64,000 nt of DNA from Caldanaerovirga acetigignens. GTDB lineage: Bacteria > Bacillota > Thermosediminibacteria > Thermosediminibacterales > Thermosediminibacteraceae. Location: contig NZ_FRCR01000005.1 of NCBI RefSeq assembly GCF_900142995.1, positions 111,578 through 175,577 of the forward strand, read 5' to 3'. How positions within the stretch are numbered: position 1 is the first letter of the stretch; the number at the start of each line of letters is the position of its first letter. The notes below the pieces were generated by a model, which did no database searches, had not been told where the DNA came from, and saw only the letters and a list, made by a program, of their open reading frames with translations. Shown here piece by piece: positions 27,248 through 36,255 of the stretch. The position numbers and the translations under genes are program-made.

Positions 27248-27248
27248 C

Positions 27249-28133
27249 CTATGCCTCCCCGCTTCGAATAGCCCTATTTTTGCCCGATTTTTTTAAAATG
27301 GAAGTTATGCCTTTTAACGTTATCTCCTTACCGCCCATGAGGCCTTGCGGCCTTGCTATCATGATGAATATAACAGCAGCACCGTATATCACGAACCTCC
27401 ACACCGCAAATGACCTTAAAATTTCCGGCAGCACCGTCAAAAAGAAAGCAGCAAGCACGCTACCAGAAATGCTTCCGATTCCGCCAAATATTACCATTAT
27501 GGTGTACTCCGTAGACTTTTGCAAGCCGAACAGTTTAGGCTGGAGGAAGGTAAGGTAATATCCCAGAAGCCCTCCAGCCACGCCGGCATATACGGCACTG
27601 ATAAAAAGCGAAATAACTTTATACCTATAGACATCGATCCCCATAACCTTAGCAGCTAGTTCTTCTTCCCTCACCGCTATCATCGCACGCCCGTGCCTAG
27701 AATTTATCAAAAATACCAAAAATATGATTCCGAACAAGCTAAATATCACTACTGTCATGAGGTCTACCTTAGGGGGTATGCCCGGCCAGCCCCTCGCCCC
27801 GCCGAAAATCTGAAGGTTATCCAGCAAAAGCCGTATTGCCTCCCCGAATCCCAAAGTTGCGATGCAAAAGTAATCGCCTTTTAGATTGAGAGTAAGCCTT
27901 CCTATGAAAAGGCTCACTAGGCCTGCCGAAAGTCCCCCAGCGATAACAGCAGCTATAAAAGGCAGCCCCAACCTTTCTCCGAAATATACGCATGTGTACG
28001 CCCCAACAGCCATAAAGCCTGCGTGGCCAAAAGAAAAAAGTCCCGTAAACCCGGTCAGGAGGGAAAGGCCCAAAACTGCTATAATGTTTATTCCCGCGAG
28101 AATCAGCACTCCTTCGATATAAAACCAATTCAC
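27249..28133 (-). CDS. livM: Branched-chain amino acid ABC transporter permease LivM-like
   Basis: This 294-residue permease has about nine hydrophobic segments, beginning GINIIAVLGLSLLTGFTGLF and including the family motif SFGHAGFMAVGAY and the cytoplasmic coupling loop SRHGRAMIAVREEELAAKVMGI. The GTG start follows AAGGAGGG. It lies between the LivH and LivG genes and forms the membrane channel with LivH. Confidence 0.94.
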   Translation of the reverse strand: MNWFYIEGVLILAGINIIAVLGLSLLTGFTGLFSFGHAGFMAVGAYTCVYFGERLGLPFIAAVIAGGLSAGLVSLFIGRLTLNLKGDYFCIATLGFGEAIRLLLDNLQIFGGARGWPGIPPKVDLMTVVIFSLFGIIFLVFLINSRHGRAMIAVREEELAAKVMGIDVYRYKVISLFISAVYAGVAGGLLGYYLTFLQPKLFGLQKSTEYTIMVIFGGIGSISGSVLAAFFLTVLPEILRSFAVWRFVIYGAAVIFIMIARPQGLMGGKEITLKGITSILKKSGKNRAIRSGEA

Positions 28134-28145
28134 AACAATCCCTCC

Positions 28146-29024
28146 TTACGCCTTTTCTTCGGAGGATTTACCCATGAGACCCATGGGTTTAAATACAAGG
28201 ATCAATATCAATAAGCTGAAAGAAATCAGGTCCCTGTACTGGGACATCATGTAGCCCGATACCATGGTTTCAAGGATGCCCAGGATAAAAGAACCTATCA
28301 CCGCTCCTGGCAGGCTCCCAAGTCCGCCAAATACTGCTGCTATGAAAGACTTTATTGTTATCGAGCCTATCTGGGGATAGACAGTGTATTTCATTCCAAA
28401 AAGCACTCCGGCAATCCCGGCCAGAAATCCTCCAAGGGCGAAAACCACAATTGTCACAAAATCCGTATTTATTCCCATCAAGGCACTAGCTTTTGGATTA
28501 AATGCCGTGGCCTGTATGGCTTTTCCCATTTTGGTAAACTCAATAAAATAAACCAGGGCAACAAGACTAATACACGAAATTACAAACATCACCATATCTA
28601 GACGTCCTACGTATATGCCTCCCAAATTGAAAGGCTGGGGCGCAAAGACTTGTGGATAGGTCCGGAAAGTCGGGCCTATGGTAGCTATCACGAAATTTTC
28701 CATAAACATAGAAGCCCCCATCGCTGAAATCATAAAATACAAGAAGGGGGCATTCCTTGCTCTTAAGGGCTTATAGGCCACCCTCTCCACCAATACCGCA
28801 ACCAGCATCGCACAAATTCCAGCCCCGAAAAAAGCTACCCAAAACGGCATCTTATAAAGGGTAACGAAGAAAAAGCCGAAATACGCCCCCAGCATTATCA
28901 CACCGCCGTGGGCAAAATTACTGAAATTCATTATGCTGTAGACCAACGAATAACCCACCGCCATGAGGGCGTATACGCTGCCTATCGAAAGGCCATTAAT
29001 CAGTTGTTGCAGTATCTGGATCAT
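28146..29024 (-). CDS. livH: Branched-chain amino acid ABC transporter permease LivH-like
   Basis: The 292-residue permease starts MIQILQQLINGLSIGSVYAL and contains YSLVYSIMNFSNFAHGGVIM and the loop TKMGKAIQATAFNPKASALMGI, all usual for LivH. I start at the ATG five bases after GGGGG; a longer frame adds six residues with no ribosome site. It follows the binding-protein gene after an intervening hairpin. Confidence 0.94.
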   Translation of the reverse strand: MIQILQQLINGLSIGSVYALMAVGYSLVYSIMNFSNFAHGGVIMLGAYFGFFFVTLYKMPFWVAFFGAGICAMLVAVLVERVAYKPLRARNAPFLYFMISAMGASMFMENFVIATIGPTFRTYPQVFAPQPFNLGGIYVGRLDMVMFVISCISLVALVYFIEFTKMGKAIQATAFNPKASALMGINTDFVTIVVFALGGFLAGIAGVLFGMKYTVYPQIGSITIKSFIAAVFGGLGSLPGAVIGSFILGILETMVSGYMMSQYRDLISFSLLILILVFKPMGLMGKSSEEKA

Positions 29025-29045
29025 ACAATCCCCCTTATTCACGGC

Positions 29046-29072
29046 GGGCCCTGCGCGAAAAGCGCAGGACCC
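29046..29072 (-). other. Stable hairpin between binding-protein and permease genes
   Basis: GGGTCCTGCGC and GCGCAGGGCCC (minus strand) pair over about ten bases around a five-base loop, with no U-run after it. It stands right after the binding-protein stop. Such hairpins often stabilise the upstream mRNA so the binding protein is made in excess; that role is inferred here. Confidence 0.55.
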
Positions 29073-29079
29073 ATAATCT

Positions 29080-30249
29080 TCACTCAGTCACAGCGTATTT
29101 CTGCTGGAACTTATACTTGCCGCCTTCTATCTTTATTATAGCCGCTTCTTTCCCTTCGGGGTTGTGGGTATCCTTGCTTATCCTTATCCTTCCAGTAATG
29201 CCCTGAATATCAACCGTCTCCAAGGCATCTCTTATAGCCACCGGGTCAAAGCTGTTGGCCCGCTTTATGGCGTCCACCAGCACAAAGAATGCGTCATGGG
29301 CCAGGTATCCGTTGAGCTCGGGCATTTTGCCGTATTTGGCATTGTATTTTTGTTTAAATTCCTGCACCGCCGGGTCGTCGAAATCCAGGTGGTTTACAAA
29401 GTAGCTCCCTTCGACAGCATCGGCTGCCATTTCCAGCAAGGTATCCGAAGGCCATCCGTCGCCGCCCATTAGCACGCTCTTTATGCCGAGGTCCCTGGCC
29501 TGCTTTGCGCTGAGGGCCACTTCCTTGAAGAAGTAAGGCATGAAGATTACGTCGGGGCTCGCGGCCTTGATTTTTGAAAGCTGCGGTCTGAAATCGGTAT
29601 CCCCGCTCTTGAAAGCCTCCTTGGCCACTATCTGTCCGCCTTTTTCCTCAAAAGTCTTTATGAAAAATTCTGCAAGTCCCTGGGAGTACTCGTCGGTCAC
29701 GTCGTAAAGAACCGCCGCCTTTTTAAACCCCAATACGTCGTAAGCGTAACCGGCCGCAACGGCACCCTGGTAGGGGTCTATAAAGCACACCCTAAAGTTG
29801 AAGGGCTTCACTTTTCCGTCCAAAACCGTTACTTTGGGATTAGTTGCAACTGTGGCTATGTCTGGAACTTTCATCTCTTCCAGAATACCGGAAATTGCCA
29901 TCGCCGAGCTGCTGGTGTTGGGGCCTATAATGGCGATCACCTTGTCCTGGGAAATTAGCCTTTTTACTGCGTTTACAGCTTCAGTAGCATCACCGCGGGT
30001 GTCATAGCCCACAATTTCTATTTTTTTGCCCAAGACTCCGCCTGAATTGTTTAGCTCTTCAGCTAGCATTTTTAGGGTATTAAGTTCGCTCTGTCCCCAT
30101 ACGGCCTGGTCCCCGGTTAGAGAGCCTATCCAGCCGACTTTGACCACATCGCCGGATGCGCCCTGATTTTTCTGCCCCTGGCCGCAACCAGAAATTGATA
30201 AAATCACGAGAAGGGCTGATAAAATTAGCAACGCCACTTTTTTTGACAT
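29080..30249 (-). CDS. livK: Branched-chain amino acid-type substrate-binding lipoprotein
   Basis: The 389-residue protein begins with a lipoprotein signal, VALLILSALLVILSISGCGQ, whose Cys is the lipid site. The mature part is a LivK/AmiC-type type I binding fold: VKVGWIGSLTGDQAVWGQSE, LNNSGGVLGKKIEIVGYD and IIGPNTSSSAMAISGIL. It sits on the outer face of the membrane and hands substrate to the LivHM channel. It is the first gene of the operon. Ligand specificity cannot be read from sequence. Confidence 0.94.
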   Translation of the reverse strand: MSKKVALLILSALLVILSISGCGQGQKNQGASGDVVKVGWIGSLTGDQAVWGQSELNTLKMLAEELNNSGGVLGKKIEIVGYDTRGDATEAVNAVKRLISQDKVIAIIGPNTSSSAMAISGILEEMKVPDIATVATNPKVTVLDGKVKPFNFRVCFIDPYQGAVAAGYAYDVLGFKKAAVLYDVTDEYSQGLAEFFIKTFEEKGGQIVAKEAFKSGDTDFRPQLSKIKAASPDVIFMPYFFKEVALSAKQARDLGIKSVLMGGDGWPSDTLLEMAADAVEGSYFVNHLDFDDPAVQEFKQKYNAKYGKMPELNGYLAHDAFFVLVDAIKRANSFDPVAIRDALETVDIQGITGRIRISKDTHNPEGKEAAIIKIEGGKYKFQQKYAVTE

Positions 30250-30541
30250 TCCAGTTCCCCCTTTGATTTTATAATTAATTTTAATTTTCGGATAATATTG
30301 TTTTCTCCCCTCTTCTTACCCCCTTTTTTTTGTTTACTAACTTCTATCGCCGAAGGGTTTCTCAAAAACTCATAAATATTTATACTCGTAAATATTATAT
30401 ATATTTAGAAAGATAACAGACGACACTTCTATTATAAACGTAACCCTTGGCAGCGTCAATGAATTTTTATTTCCTTTTTGTCAGGTATTATGTACACAAA
30501 AAATGGGAGGCATAACATCCCCCCATATTTTCTGTATAAAA
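30250..30541. other. Intergenic gap with livK promoter region and a terminator
   Basis: This 290-base AT-rich gap lies upstream of the livK-like gene. It holds an imperfect palindrome around AAATATTTATACTCGTAAATATT-type sequence near 30373-30395, a possible operator, and the terminator of the ECF-like gene at its far end. I see no gene. Confidence 0.4.
30497..30526 (-). terminator. Rho-independent terminator after the ECF-like gene
   Basis: On the minus strand ATGGGGGG, eight-base loop, CCTCCCAT (one G-U pair) is followed by TTTTTTG. It lies 16 bases past the stop of the ECF-like membrane protein. Confidence 0.75.
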
Positions 30542-31033
30542 TTACATATCCTCTCCCTTGTCAATCTTTTTTAACACAACTGCAACAGCCACACCTACCG
30601 CTGCCCCTATTGATGCCGTCATCAGTTGCGGCAGGGTAAAGGCCTGGATAACAGGCTGTGGCACTTTTACTCCTACCCATTTTAAGATATAAACTGCACA
30701 GATCGAAAGCCAGGCGTACTTTGCTAAAGAAGGCAGCGCAATTTTTAATACCGTATTCTTTTGGACAGAATAAAGCCATACATAGAGAGCGTTCCCCGCC
30801 ATTATGAACGGCACCATTGGAGGAAATTTTAAAATTCCTACTAAGATCGCAATCAAAGGAGTCAAAAGGCCTATGGTAACTCCCGAAATCGGATTAACCA
30901 TTTCCCCTGCGATGACGAGCATGGCATTTACCAAAGAGCCGGTAATAATTTGGGGCATTTTAAGGTACTGAACCATGAGCGTCAAGGCAAGCAATAAGGC
31001 GGTCCTGGTCAAAAATTTCGTATCTTTTTTCAT
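30542..31033 (-). CDS. ECF transporter S component-like membrane protein
   Basis: The 163-residue protein has about five hydrophobic helices and starts MKKDTKFLTRTALLLALTLM, the N-terminal style of vitamin-type ECF S components. PQIITGSLVNAMLVIAGEMV and GVTIGLLTPLIAILVG resemble the substrate loop and Ala-rich helix contacting the T subunit. No A or T subunit is nearby, so it would use shared ones. The substrate is unknown; a short leader of about 100 bases carries no riboswitch that I recognise. Confidence 0.65.
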   Translation of the reverse strand: MKKDTKFLTRTALLLALTLMVQYLKMPQIITGSLVNAMLVIAGEMVNPISGVTIGLLTPLIAILVGILKFPPMVPFIMAGNALYVWLYSVQKNTVLKIALPSLAKYAWLSICAVYILKWVGVKVPQPVIQAFTLPQLMTASIGAAVGVAVAVVLKKIDKGEDM

Positions 31034-31142
31034 AAAAAATACCCCCTTCGCTCAGGACTACCCTTGCGTCAGGTTGAGAATGTCTTCACTTTCTATTTTA
31101 ATCTGTTGAAAGCAAAAGTCAATGTTATTTTTATAAAATTTC

Positions 31143-32156
31143 TCACAGATTGCCCTCGGGCAGCGGCACTAGTCCTATTTTATCGTACACTTCCTTTAAC
31201 GTCTGAGAGGCAATATCTTTTGCCCTGGTAGCTCCACATTTTATCACACTTTCGAGGTAACCTTTGTCGGCCATAAGCTCTCGGTATTTTTCTCTGATAG
31301 GCCTAAGACCTTCTATAACCGCTTCAGCCACAGCCTTCTTAAAAGCTCCGTAGCCTTGTCCTTCAAATTCCTTTTCAATTTCCTCGAAAGACCGCCCTGT
31401 CATAGCAGCATAAATGTTCATCAAATTGCTTATGCCGGGCTTTGCTTTCTCATCATAGCGTATGACCGCTTCAGAATCGGTAACCGCTTTTTTAAATTTC
31501 CTCATTATCAAATCAGGCGAATCGAGCACTAAAATATAGCTGTTTTCGTTTTCGTCGCTCTTTGACATCTTTTTCGTCGGCTCCTGCAGGCTCATTATCC
31601 TTGCTCCAACTTTCGGAATGTACGCCTCCGGTATTTTGAACACTTCTCCATACAGGTTGTTGAACCTTACGGCAACGTCCCGGGTAAGTTCGATATGTTG
31701 TTTTTGGTCTTCTCCCACGGGAACCAGGTCCGTCTTGAAAAGCAGGATGTCTGCCGCCATCAATACAGGATAGGTGAAAAGCCCTGCGTTTATGTTGTCC
31801 CTGTGCTTTCTCGCCTTTTCTTTAAATTGTGTCATCCTGCTCAGCTCTCCTACGTAAGTGTAGCAGTTCAAAATCCACGCCAGTTCTGCATGGGCGCTTA
31901 CATGAGACTGGAAATATATAATGTTTTTTTCAGGATCAAGCCCACACGCCAGGTATTGAGCCAAAAATGAATAGCATCTTTCTCTAAATGCTGCCGGGTC
32001 CTGCCTTACTGTAAGCGCATGAAGGTCCACTATGCAGTAAATACAATCGTACTCATCCTGAAGCTTGACCCAGTTTTTTATAGCTCCCAGATAGTTTCCA
32101 AGTGTCACAGAGCCCGAAGGCTGCGCACCGCTGAATATCCTTTTTTTACCGGTCAT
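31143..32156 (-). CDS. trpS: Tryptophanyl-tRNA synthetase
   Basis: The 337-residue class Ic enzyme charges tRNA-Trp. It has the HIGH-equivalent in RIFSGAQPSGSVTLGNYLGA, the tryptophan-site CIVDLHALTVRQDPAAFRE and the KMSKS loop TKKMSKSDENENS. I start at the ATG just before TGKKRIFSG because the family begins here; the upstream in-frame ATG codons add unlike residues, and ribosome sites are weak for all. No T-box motif lies upstream. Confidence 0.96.
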   Translation of the reverse strand: MTGKKRIFSGAQPSGSVTLGNYLGAIKNWVKLQDEYDCIYCIVDLHALTVRQDPAAFRERCYSFLAQYLACGLDPEKNIIYFQSHVSAHAELAWILNCYTYVGELSRMTQFKEKARKHRDNINAGLFTYPVLMAADILLFKTDLVPVGEDQKQHIELTRDVAVRFNNLYGEVFKIPEAYIPKVGARIMSLQEPTKKMSKSDENENSYILVLDSPDLIMRKFKKAVTDSEAVIRYDEKAKPGISNLMNIYAAMTGRSFEEIEKEFEGQGYGAFKKAVAEAVIEGLRPIREKYRELMADKGYLESVIKCGATRAKDIASQTLKEVYDKIGLVPLPEGNL

Positions 32157-32269
32157 ATATCCCATCCCATCCTGCATTTTACTTTTTTTATTTATTTTAC
32201 AATGGAAATCTAAAATATACAAGCTGTGTCAAATTTACAAGGCCCCGGTTTCTTGTTTCCATGTCATTT

Positions 32270-33172
32270 TTAAGCGCCTTTACCGCATTTGACCCGAGAT
32301 TCCGTTTTTACTCCATCAGCAGGTAAAAGCTCTGTTATCAGGACACCTGCCAGTATCAGCGCAAAGCCGGTCAGAGCTTTTAGCGTCAATGGCTCACCCC
32401 AAAAGAGGAAAGAAAATACTGCAGCAAACACCGCCTCCTGGCACATTATGACCGCCGCATGGGTAGAGGTAGTATACTTCTGGGCCACGTTCTGCACGAG
32501 AAAGGCACCTGCCGTGCAGCAAATAACTGCATAAAGTATTGCAATCCACATCGTCAAATCAAGCGTCACGGGCATAGGCTCTGTCAATGCACCTGCTAAG
32601 AGGGAGAGGATTCCGGTTATGCCAGTCTCTAGGATTGCCAGGTTTACAGGGTTTCCACGCCTGGCGTAATATTCAATAGTCACTATCTGCATAGCAAAGA
32701 ATACGGCACAGAGCAATGTGAGAAAGTCGCCTTTGCTTATCCTAAAACCCCCTTCCAGAGAGATGACGCCCAGGCCGGCAAAAGTGACGGCAGCTCCTAA
32801 TACTTGATACCAGCCGGGAAATTTTTTATTTAAAGTGTATGCCAGAAACGGAACCATAACCACATTGCTTCCGGTTATAAAACCGGATTTGGCAGGAGTC
32901 GTATATAAAAGGCCCAAGGTCTGGGTTGCAAAGCCGAAAAAGAGAAAAAGACCTATTATGGTGCCCCCGACGATATCCTCTTTGTCCATGACCTTTAAAT
33001 TATCTCTAAATATTGCCGCAAGGATGAGGAAGGCCAGCAAAAACCGCACAGCAAGGTACATAAAAGGAGTTATCCTCTGAAGGGCGTTTTTCATCACCAC
33101 AAAATTAAGTCCCCAGGCCATTGCTATGAGAAGAAGAGCGCCGTCAGCTAATAGGCTTTTTTTAATCTTCAT
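32270..33172 (-). CDS. EamA/DMT-family transporter
   Basis: The 300-residue protein has ten hydrophobic helices in two EamA halves: AMAWGLNFVVMKNALQRITP with FLLAFLILAAIFR in the first and VILCQEAVFAAVFSFLFWGE-like sequence (IMCQEAVFAAVFSFLFWGEP) in the second. Members export amino acids or metabolites; the substrate is unknown. It follows the penicillin-binding protein gene by 25 bases with GGAGG, so it may share that transcript. Confidence 0.88.
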   Translation of the reverse strand: MKIKKSLLADGALLLIAMAWGLNFVVMKNALQRITPFMYLAVRFLLAFLILAAIFRDNLKVMDKEDIVGGTIIGLFLFFGFATQTLGLLYTTPAKSGFITGSNVVMVPFLAYTLNKKFPGWYQVLGAAVTFAGLGVISLEGGFRISKGDFLTLLCAVFFAMQIVTIEYYARRGNPVNLAILETGITGILSLLAGALTEPMPVTLDLTMWIAILYAVICCTAGAFLVQNVAQKYTTSTHAAVIMCQEAVFAAVFSFLFWGEPLTLKALTGFALILAGVLITELLPADGVKTESRVKCGKGA

Positions 33173-33197
33173 ATAACTTACCTCCGCTTTAGTATAA

Positions 33198-34613
33198 TTA
33201 ATCCTGCTGCAGCCCCTTCAAATACTGCCACATAACCTCTCGGGCTATAGGAGCTGCATTTGCCCCTCCTGAACCGGCGTTTTCTACTATGACCGCCACA
33301 GCAATTTTCGGGCTGTCTGCCGGTGCAAATCCCACAAACCAGGCGTGAGGCCTTCCATGGGGATTTTCGGCACTGCCTGTCTTGCCTGCTACCTTTACTC
33401 CTTTTATCCTGGCTTGTTGACCGGTCCCGTTCTCCACTACATCAACCATATACTCCTTGATCTTATTTGCCGTAATTGCATCGATCGCCTCTTTTAAAAC
33501 TGAAGGGGTAGAAATATTTTTAACCCCTCCTAATGGGGTGACAACTTCCTTAACAATATAAGGCTTCATAATTCGCCCGCCGCTTGCAACTGCAGAAGCC
33601 ACCATAGCCATCTGAAATGGGGTCGCAAGAATTTTCCCCTGGCCTATGGAAGCCTCGCCAAGTTCCACATCATCCCCTACCAAAGAAAACCGCGGAAAGC
33701 GGCTTGTTGCCACAGGGAGTTCGAAAGATACTCCTTCATTGAAACCGAAATCCACCGCCTTTTCAAAAAGCCTCTCCTTCCCTACTTCCAGACCCACCTT
33801 TACAAAAACCGAATTGCTTGAGAGGCTAAAAGCCCTTTTTATGTCATAATCTCCCGGCCTGAAACCTTCGTAATCTCTTATCACTCTGCCGTTCACTTCC
33901 ACATATCCCGGAGTTTTGTAGGTTTTAAACTCTAAATCCTGTATGCTTTCTAAGGCTGCAGCAAGGGTCACTATTTTAAAAGTAGACCCGGGCGGATATA
34001 GCCCTTGCACCGCCCGGTTGAGCAAAGGGCTGCTTTCATTTTTATAAAGCGATTCCCATTTTTGTTCAATAAAATTAGGGTCGTAACCGGGCGAGCTGAC
34101 CAGGGCAAGCACAGCTCCGGTATTCGGTTCAAGAGCGACCAAAGCTCCCCGCCTTCCTCTAAAGAGCTGGTAGGCTTTATTTTGCAGCTCCGAGTCTATT
34201 GTCAAATACACATCGTTTCCCTTTGAAACCCCCAACACTTTTTGCCGCAAAACCATCATGGGGTCCTGCTGCGAAACCCCCAATAGCTCTCCGTTCAATG
34301 TCTGCTCTAAGCCGGCCCTACCCAATTTTCTGGTGGAATACCCGATAACCGGCCCGAAGGCTTCGCCTCCTTGATAAACCCGTTTTTTCCTACCGCTTTC
34401 CTCTACGGTCTTTGCAAGAACCCTGCCCTTTGAATCGTATATTGTACCCCTTATTATACTTTCTTCCTGCTCCCAGAGCCTTCGGTTGTAGGAACTTTCG
34501 ATGAGCTTTTGGCGCTCGTATACCTGAAAATATGTAAGATATCCGAGAAGACTTAAAAAAAGCCCGCAAAACATTATAAATACCAGTCTTACGTTCCTCT
34601 TAAGCCTCGTCAT
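33198..34613 (-). CDS. Penicillin-binding protein, PbpA/FtsI-type transpeptidase
   Basis: This 471-residue class B PBP has one N-terminal membrane helix (VRLVFIMFCGLFLSLLGYLT) and an extracellular transpeptidase domain with the serine motif PPGSTFKIVTLA, SSNSVF and the KTGSAENPHG box. It crosslinks peptidoglycan together with the SEDS protein encoded just before it. I start at ATG 34613, nine bases after GGAGG; an earlier ATG abuts that ribosome site. It overlaps the ftsW-like gene by 14 bases. It is shorter than FtsI/PBP2 and matches the FHA-FtsW-PbpA clusters of Gram-positive bacteria. Confidence 0.92.
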   Translation of the reverse strand: MTRLKRNVRLVFIMFCGLFLSLLGYLTYFQVYERQKLIESSYNRRLWEQEESIIRGTIYDSKGRVLAKTVEESGRKKRVYQGGEAFGPVIGYSTRKLGRAGLEQTLNGELLGVSQQDPMMVLRQKVLGVSKGNDVYLTIDSELQNKAYQLFRGRRGALVALEPNTGAVLALVSSPGYDPNFIEQKWESLYKNESSPLLNRAVQGLYPPGSTFKIVTLAAALESIQDLEFKTYKTPGYVEVNGRVIRDYEGFRPGDYDIKRAFSLSSNSVFVKVGLEVGKERLFEKAVDFGFNEGVSFELPVATSRFPRFSLVGDDVELGEASIGQGKILATPFQMAMVASAVASGGRIMKPYIVKEVVTPLGGVKNISTPSVLKEAIDAITANKIKEYMVDVVENGTGQQARIKGVKVAGKTGSAENPHGRPHAWFVGFAPADSPKIAVAVIVENAGSGGANAAPIAREVMWQYLKGLQQD

Positions 34614-35829
34614 CGTCTTCATCCTCCAGAGCTCTCTGCCACAATCCGTTCAATACTCCGAGGGAAGCAAAGCTCATTACCAGCGAGCTGCCTCCGTAAC
34701 TCATAAAAGGAAGCGTAACACCGGTCACAGGTATTAGTTTTATAACGCCGCCTATAATGGTAAAAATCTGCATCCCAAACATCACCGTATGCCCTACTGC
34801 CAGCAAAATCTCAAAGTTTTCCCGAAGTCTCAAGGCGATCCTTATTCCCCTGTACACAAGAAGGAAATACATCAGCACCACCGCTGCAGCTCCCAGAAAG
34901 CCAAATTCTTCGGCAAAAGCTGAGAAGATAAAATCCGTCGCTACCGCCGGGATGAAGTCAGGCCTTCCCAGGCCCAGGCCTGTCCCGAAGTATCCCCCTT
35001 CTGCTATGGCAAAGAGCGACTGCGCTATCTGATACCCCCTGCCGGGCACATCCTGCCAGGGATTGAGCCAGGCCTCTATCCTCACCTTTACATGGTCAAA
35101 AAGGTTGTACCCCAGGACCCCAAGGGCCGCAAAAAGGCCCCCGCCAACGGCAAATAAATCTATCCGCGAAGTCGCCACAAAAATTACGATCAGGGCGGTA
35201 AAATAAAACAGCATCGCTCCTCCCAAATCCTTTGACAAGGTCAAAAGTCCAATCACTGCAAGGATTTCCGCTATCATCCTGGAAAATGAAGTTATCCTGC
35301 CGTTTTTTAAAGCGCCAGCCAAGTAAAAGGCAAAGGTTATTTTCGCAAGCTCTGAGGGTTGAAAAGTAAACCTTCCAAATATGAGCCAGTTTTTAGCACC
35401 GCCTTTTTCCACCCCAAATAAGAGGGGAAGAATTAGCAAAATTATAGTGGCTCCCCAGTAAAAAAAAGGTGCAATTTCGCGCTTTAGCAGGTATTTGGTA
35501 AAGAAACTGACCAAAATAAAAAATGCTACGCCTATCCCGAAAAATATAACCTGCCTTTTAAAAAGCTCCAGGTTTATCCGACACAGCATGATAAGTCCAA
35601 GCTGTGCCAAAAAAGAAGAGATCAACAACAAAAATTTATCGGAATTCGTTATCACCCACCCGGTGAAAAAATACCCAATAAATACTACAGTCAGAAACGC
35701 CAGTGCTCCATAAAAAGGCAAAAAATCTACCGGTTTCCTGTACATGGAAAGAAGCAAAAAAGACAAAAAACCCACCAGGGCCATAGCGGCAAGCGACCTG
35801 TTATAAATTGCTTCCTCTCTCGAGTCCAC
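34600..35829 (-). CDS. FtsW/RodA/SpoVE-family peptidoglycan polymerase
   Basis: The 409-residue SEDS glycosyltransferase has about ten membrane helices. Family marks are AKNWLIFGRFTFQPSELAKI, the catalytic-loop region around SKDLGGAMLFY, GRGYQIAQSLFAIAEGGYFG and LPFMSYGGSSLVMSFASLG. It polymerises lipid II while the PBP next to it crosslinks. GTG start after GGAGGGAGGACC. It overlaps the FHA gene by 29 bases. Which cell-cycle stage it serves (division, elongation or spore cortex) is not visible. Confidence 0.93.
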   Translation of the reverse strand: MDSREEAIYNRSLAAMALVGFLSFLLLSMYRKPVDFLPFYGALAFLTVVFIGYFFTGWVITNSDKFLLLISSFLAQLGLIMLCRINLELFKRQVIFFGIGVAFFILVSFFTKYLLKREIAPFFYWGATIILLILPLLFGVEKGGAKNWLIFGRFTFQPSELAKITFAFYLAGALKNGRITSFSRMIAEILAVIGLLTLSKDLGGAMLFYFTALIVIFVATSRIDLFAVGGGLFAALGVLGYNLFDHVKVRIEAWLNPWQDVPGRGYQIAQSLFAIAEGGYFGTGLGLGRPDFIPAVATDFIFSAFAEEFGFLGAAAVVLMYFLLVYRGIRIALRLRENFEILLAVGHTVMFGMQIFTIIGGVIKLIPVTGVTLPFMSYGGSSLVMSFASLGVLNGLWQRALEDEDDDEA

Positions 35830-36235
35830 GGTCCTCCCTCCTCAAAAAGGTAAATTTCCGGCTGCCCATCGTTATGACATCCTTCTCCTTTAGCGCCATC
35901 GGTTTTTTAATCCTCCTGCCGTTGATATAAGTACCGTTTGTGCTCTTTAAGTCCTGAATTATAAGTCTCCTTCCTCGCCTGTAAATCATGGCGTGCTTGC
36001 TAGAAAGATAAGGATCGTCAATCACAATATCCGAGTCCTTTGCCCTCCCTATCGTTGTCACCCTGCGGATAGGAAATTCCCTCCCATCCTCGCACCTTAG
36101 GCAATAGCCGGTCTCATCCGGCGACTTTCCTTCTTCATAAAGGTCGAGGACCATCAACTTTAGAAAGTTATAAAGAAAATAATATATAAGTCCGATCAGC
36201 AAAAATTTCAAGATCTGAGCAAGAAGCTCATACAC
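35801..36235 (-). CDS. FHA-domain protein with membrane anchor
   Basis: Residues about 5-30 form a membrane helix (QILKFLLIGLIYYFLYNFLK). Residues about 60-135 are a forkhead-associated domain with TIGRAKDSDIVID, YLSSKHAMIY and STNGTYINGRRI, which binds phosphothreonine. In actinobacteria and Firmicutes such genes precede SEDS and PBP genes, linking Ser/Thr kinase signals to wall synthesis; no kinase lies here. GTG start with GAGGTGG upstream. Confidence 0.92.
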   Translation of the reverse strand: MYELLAQILKFLLIGLIYYFLYNFLKLMVLDLYEEGKSPDETGYCLRCEDGREFPIRRVTTIGRAKDSDIVIDDPYLSSKHAMIYRRGRRLIIQDLKSTNGTYINGRRIKKPMALKEKDVITMGSRKFTFLRREDRGLERGSNL

Positions 36236-36255
36236 TAAAAACCACCTCTAGTATA

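Noticed and set aside
31034..31142. Riboswitch in the leader of the ECF-like gene
   Set aside because: I compared the short CTCA...TGAG fold with preQ1, THF, TPP and fluoride classes and found no match.
32157..32269. T-box leader before trpS
   Set aside because: The conserved TGGNACCGCG-type T-box motif is absent and the gap is too short.
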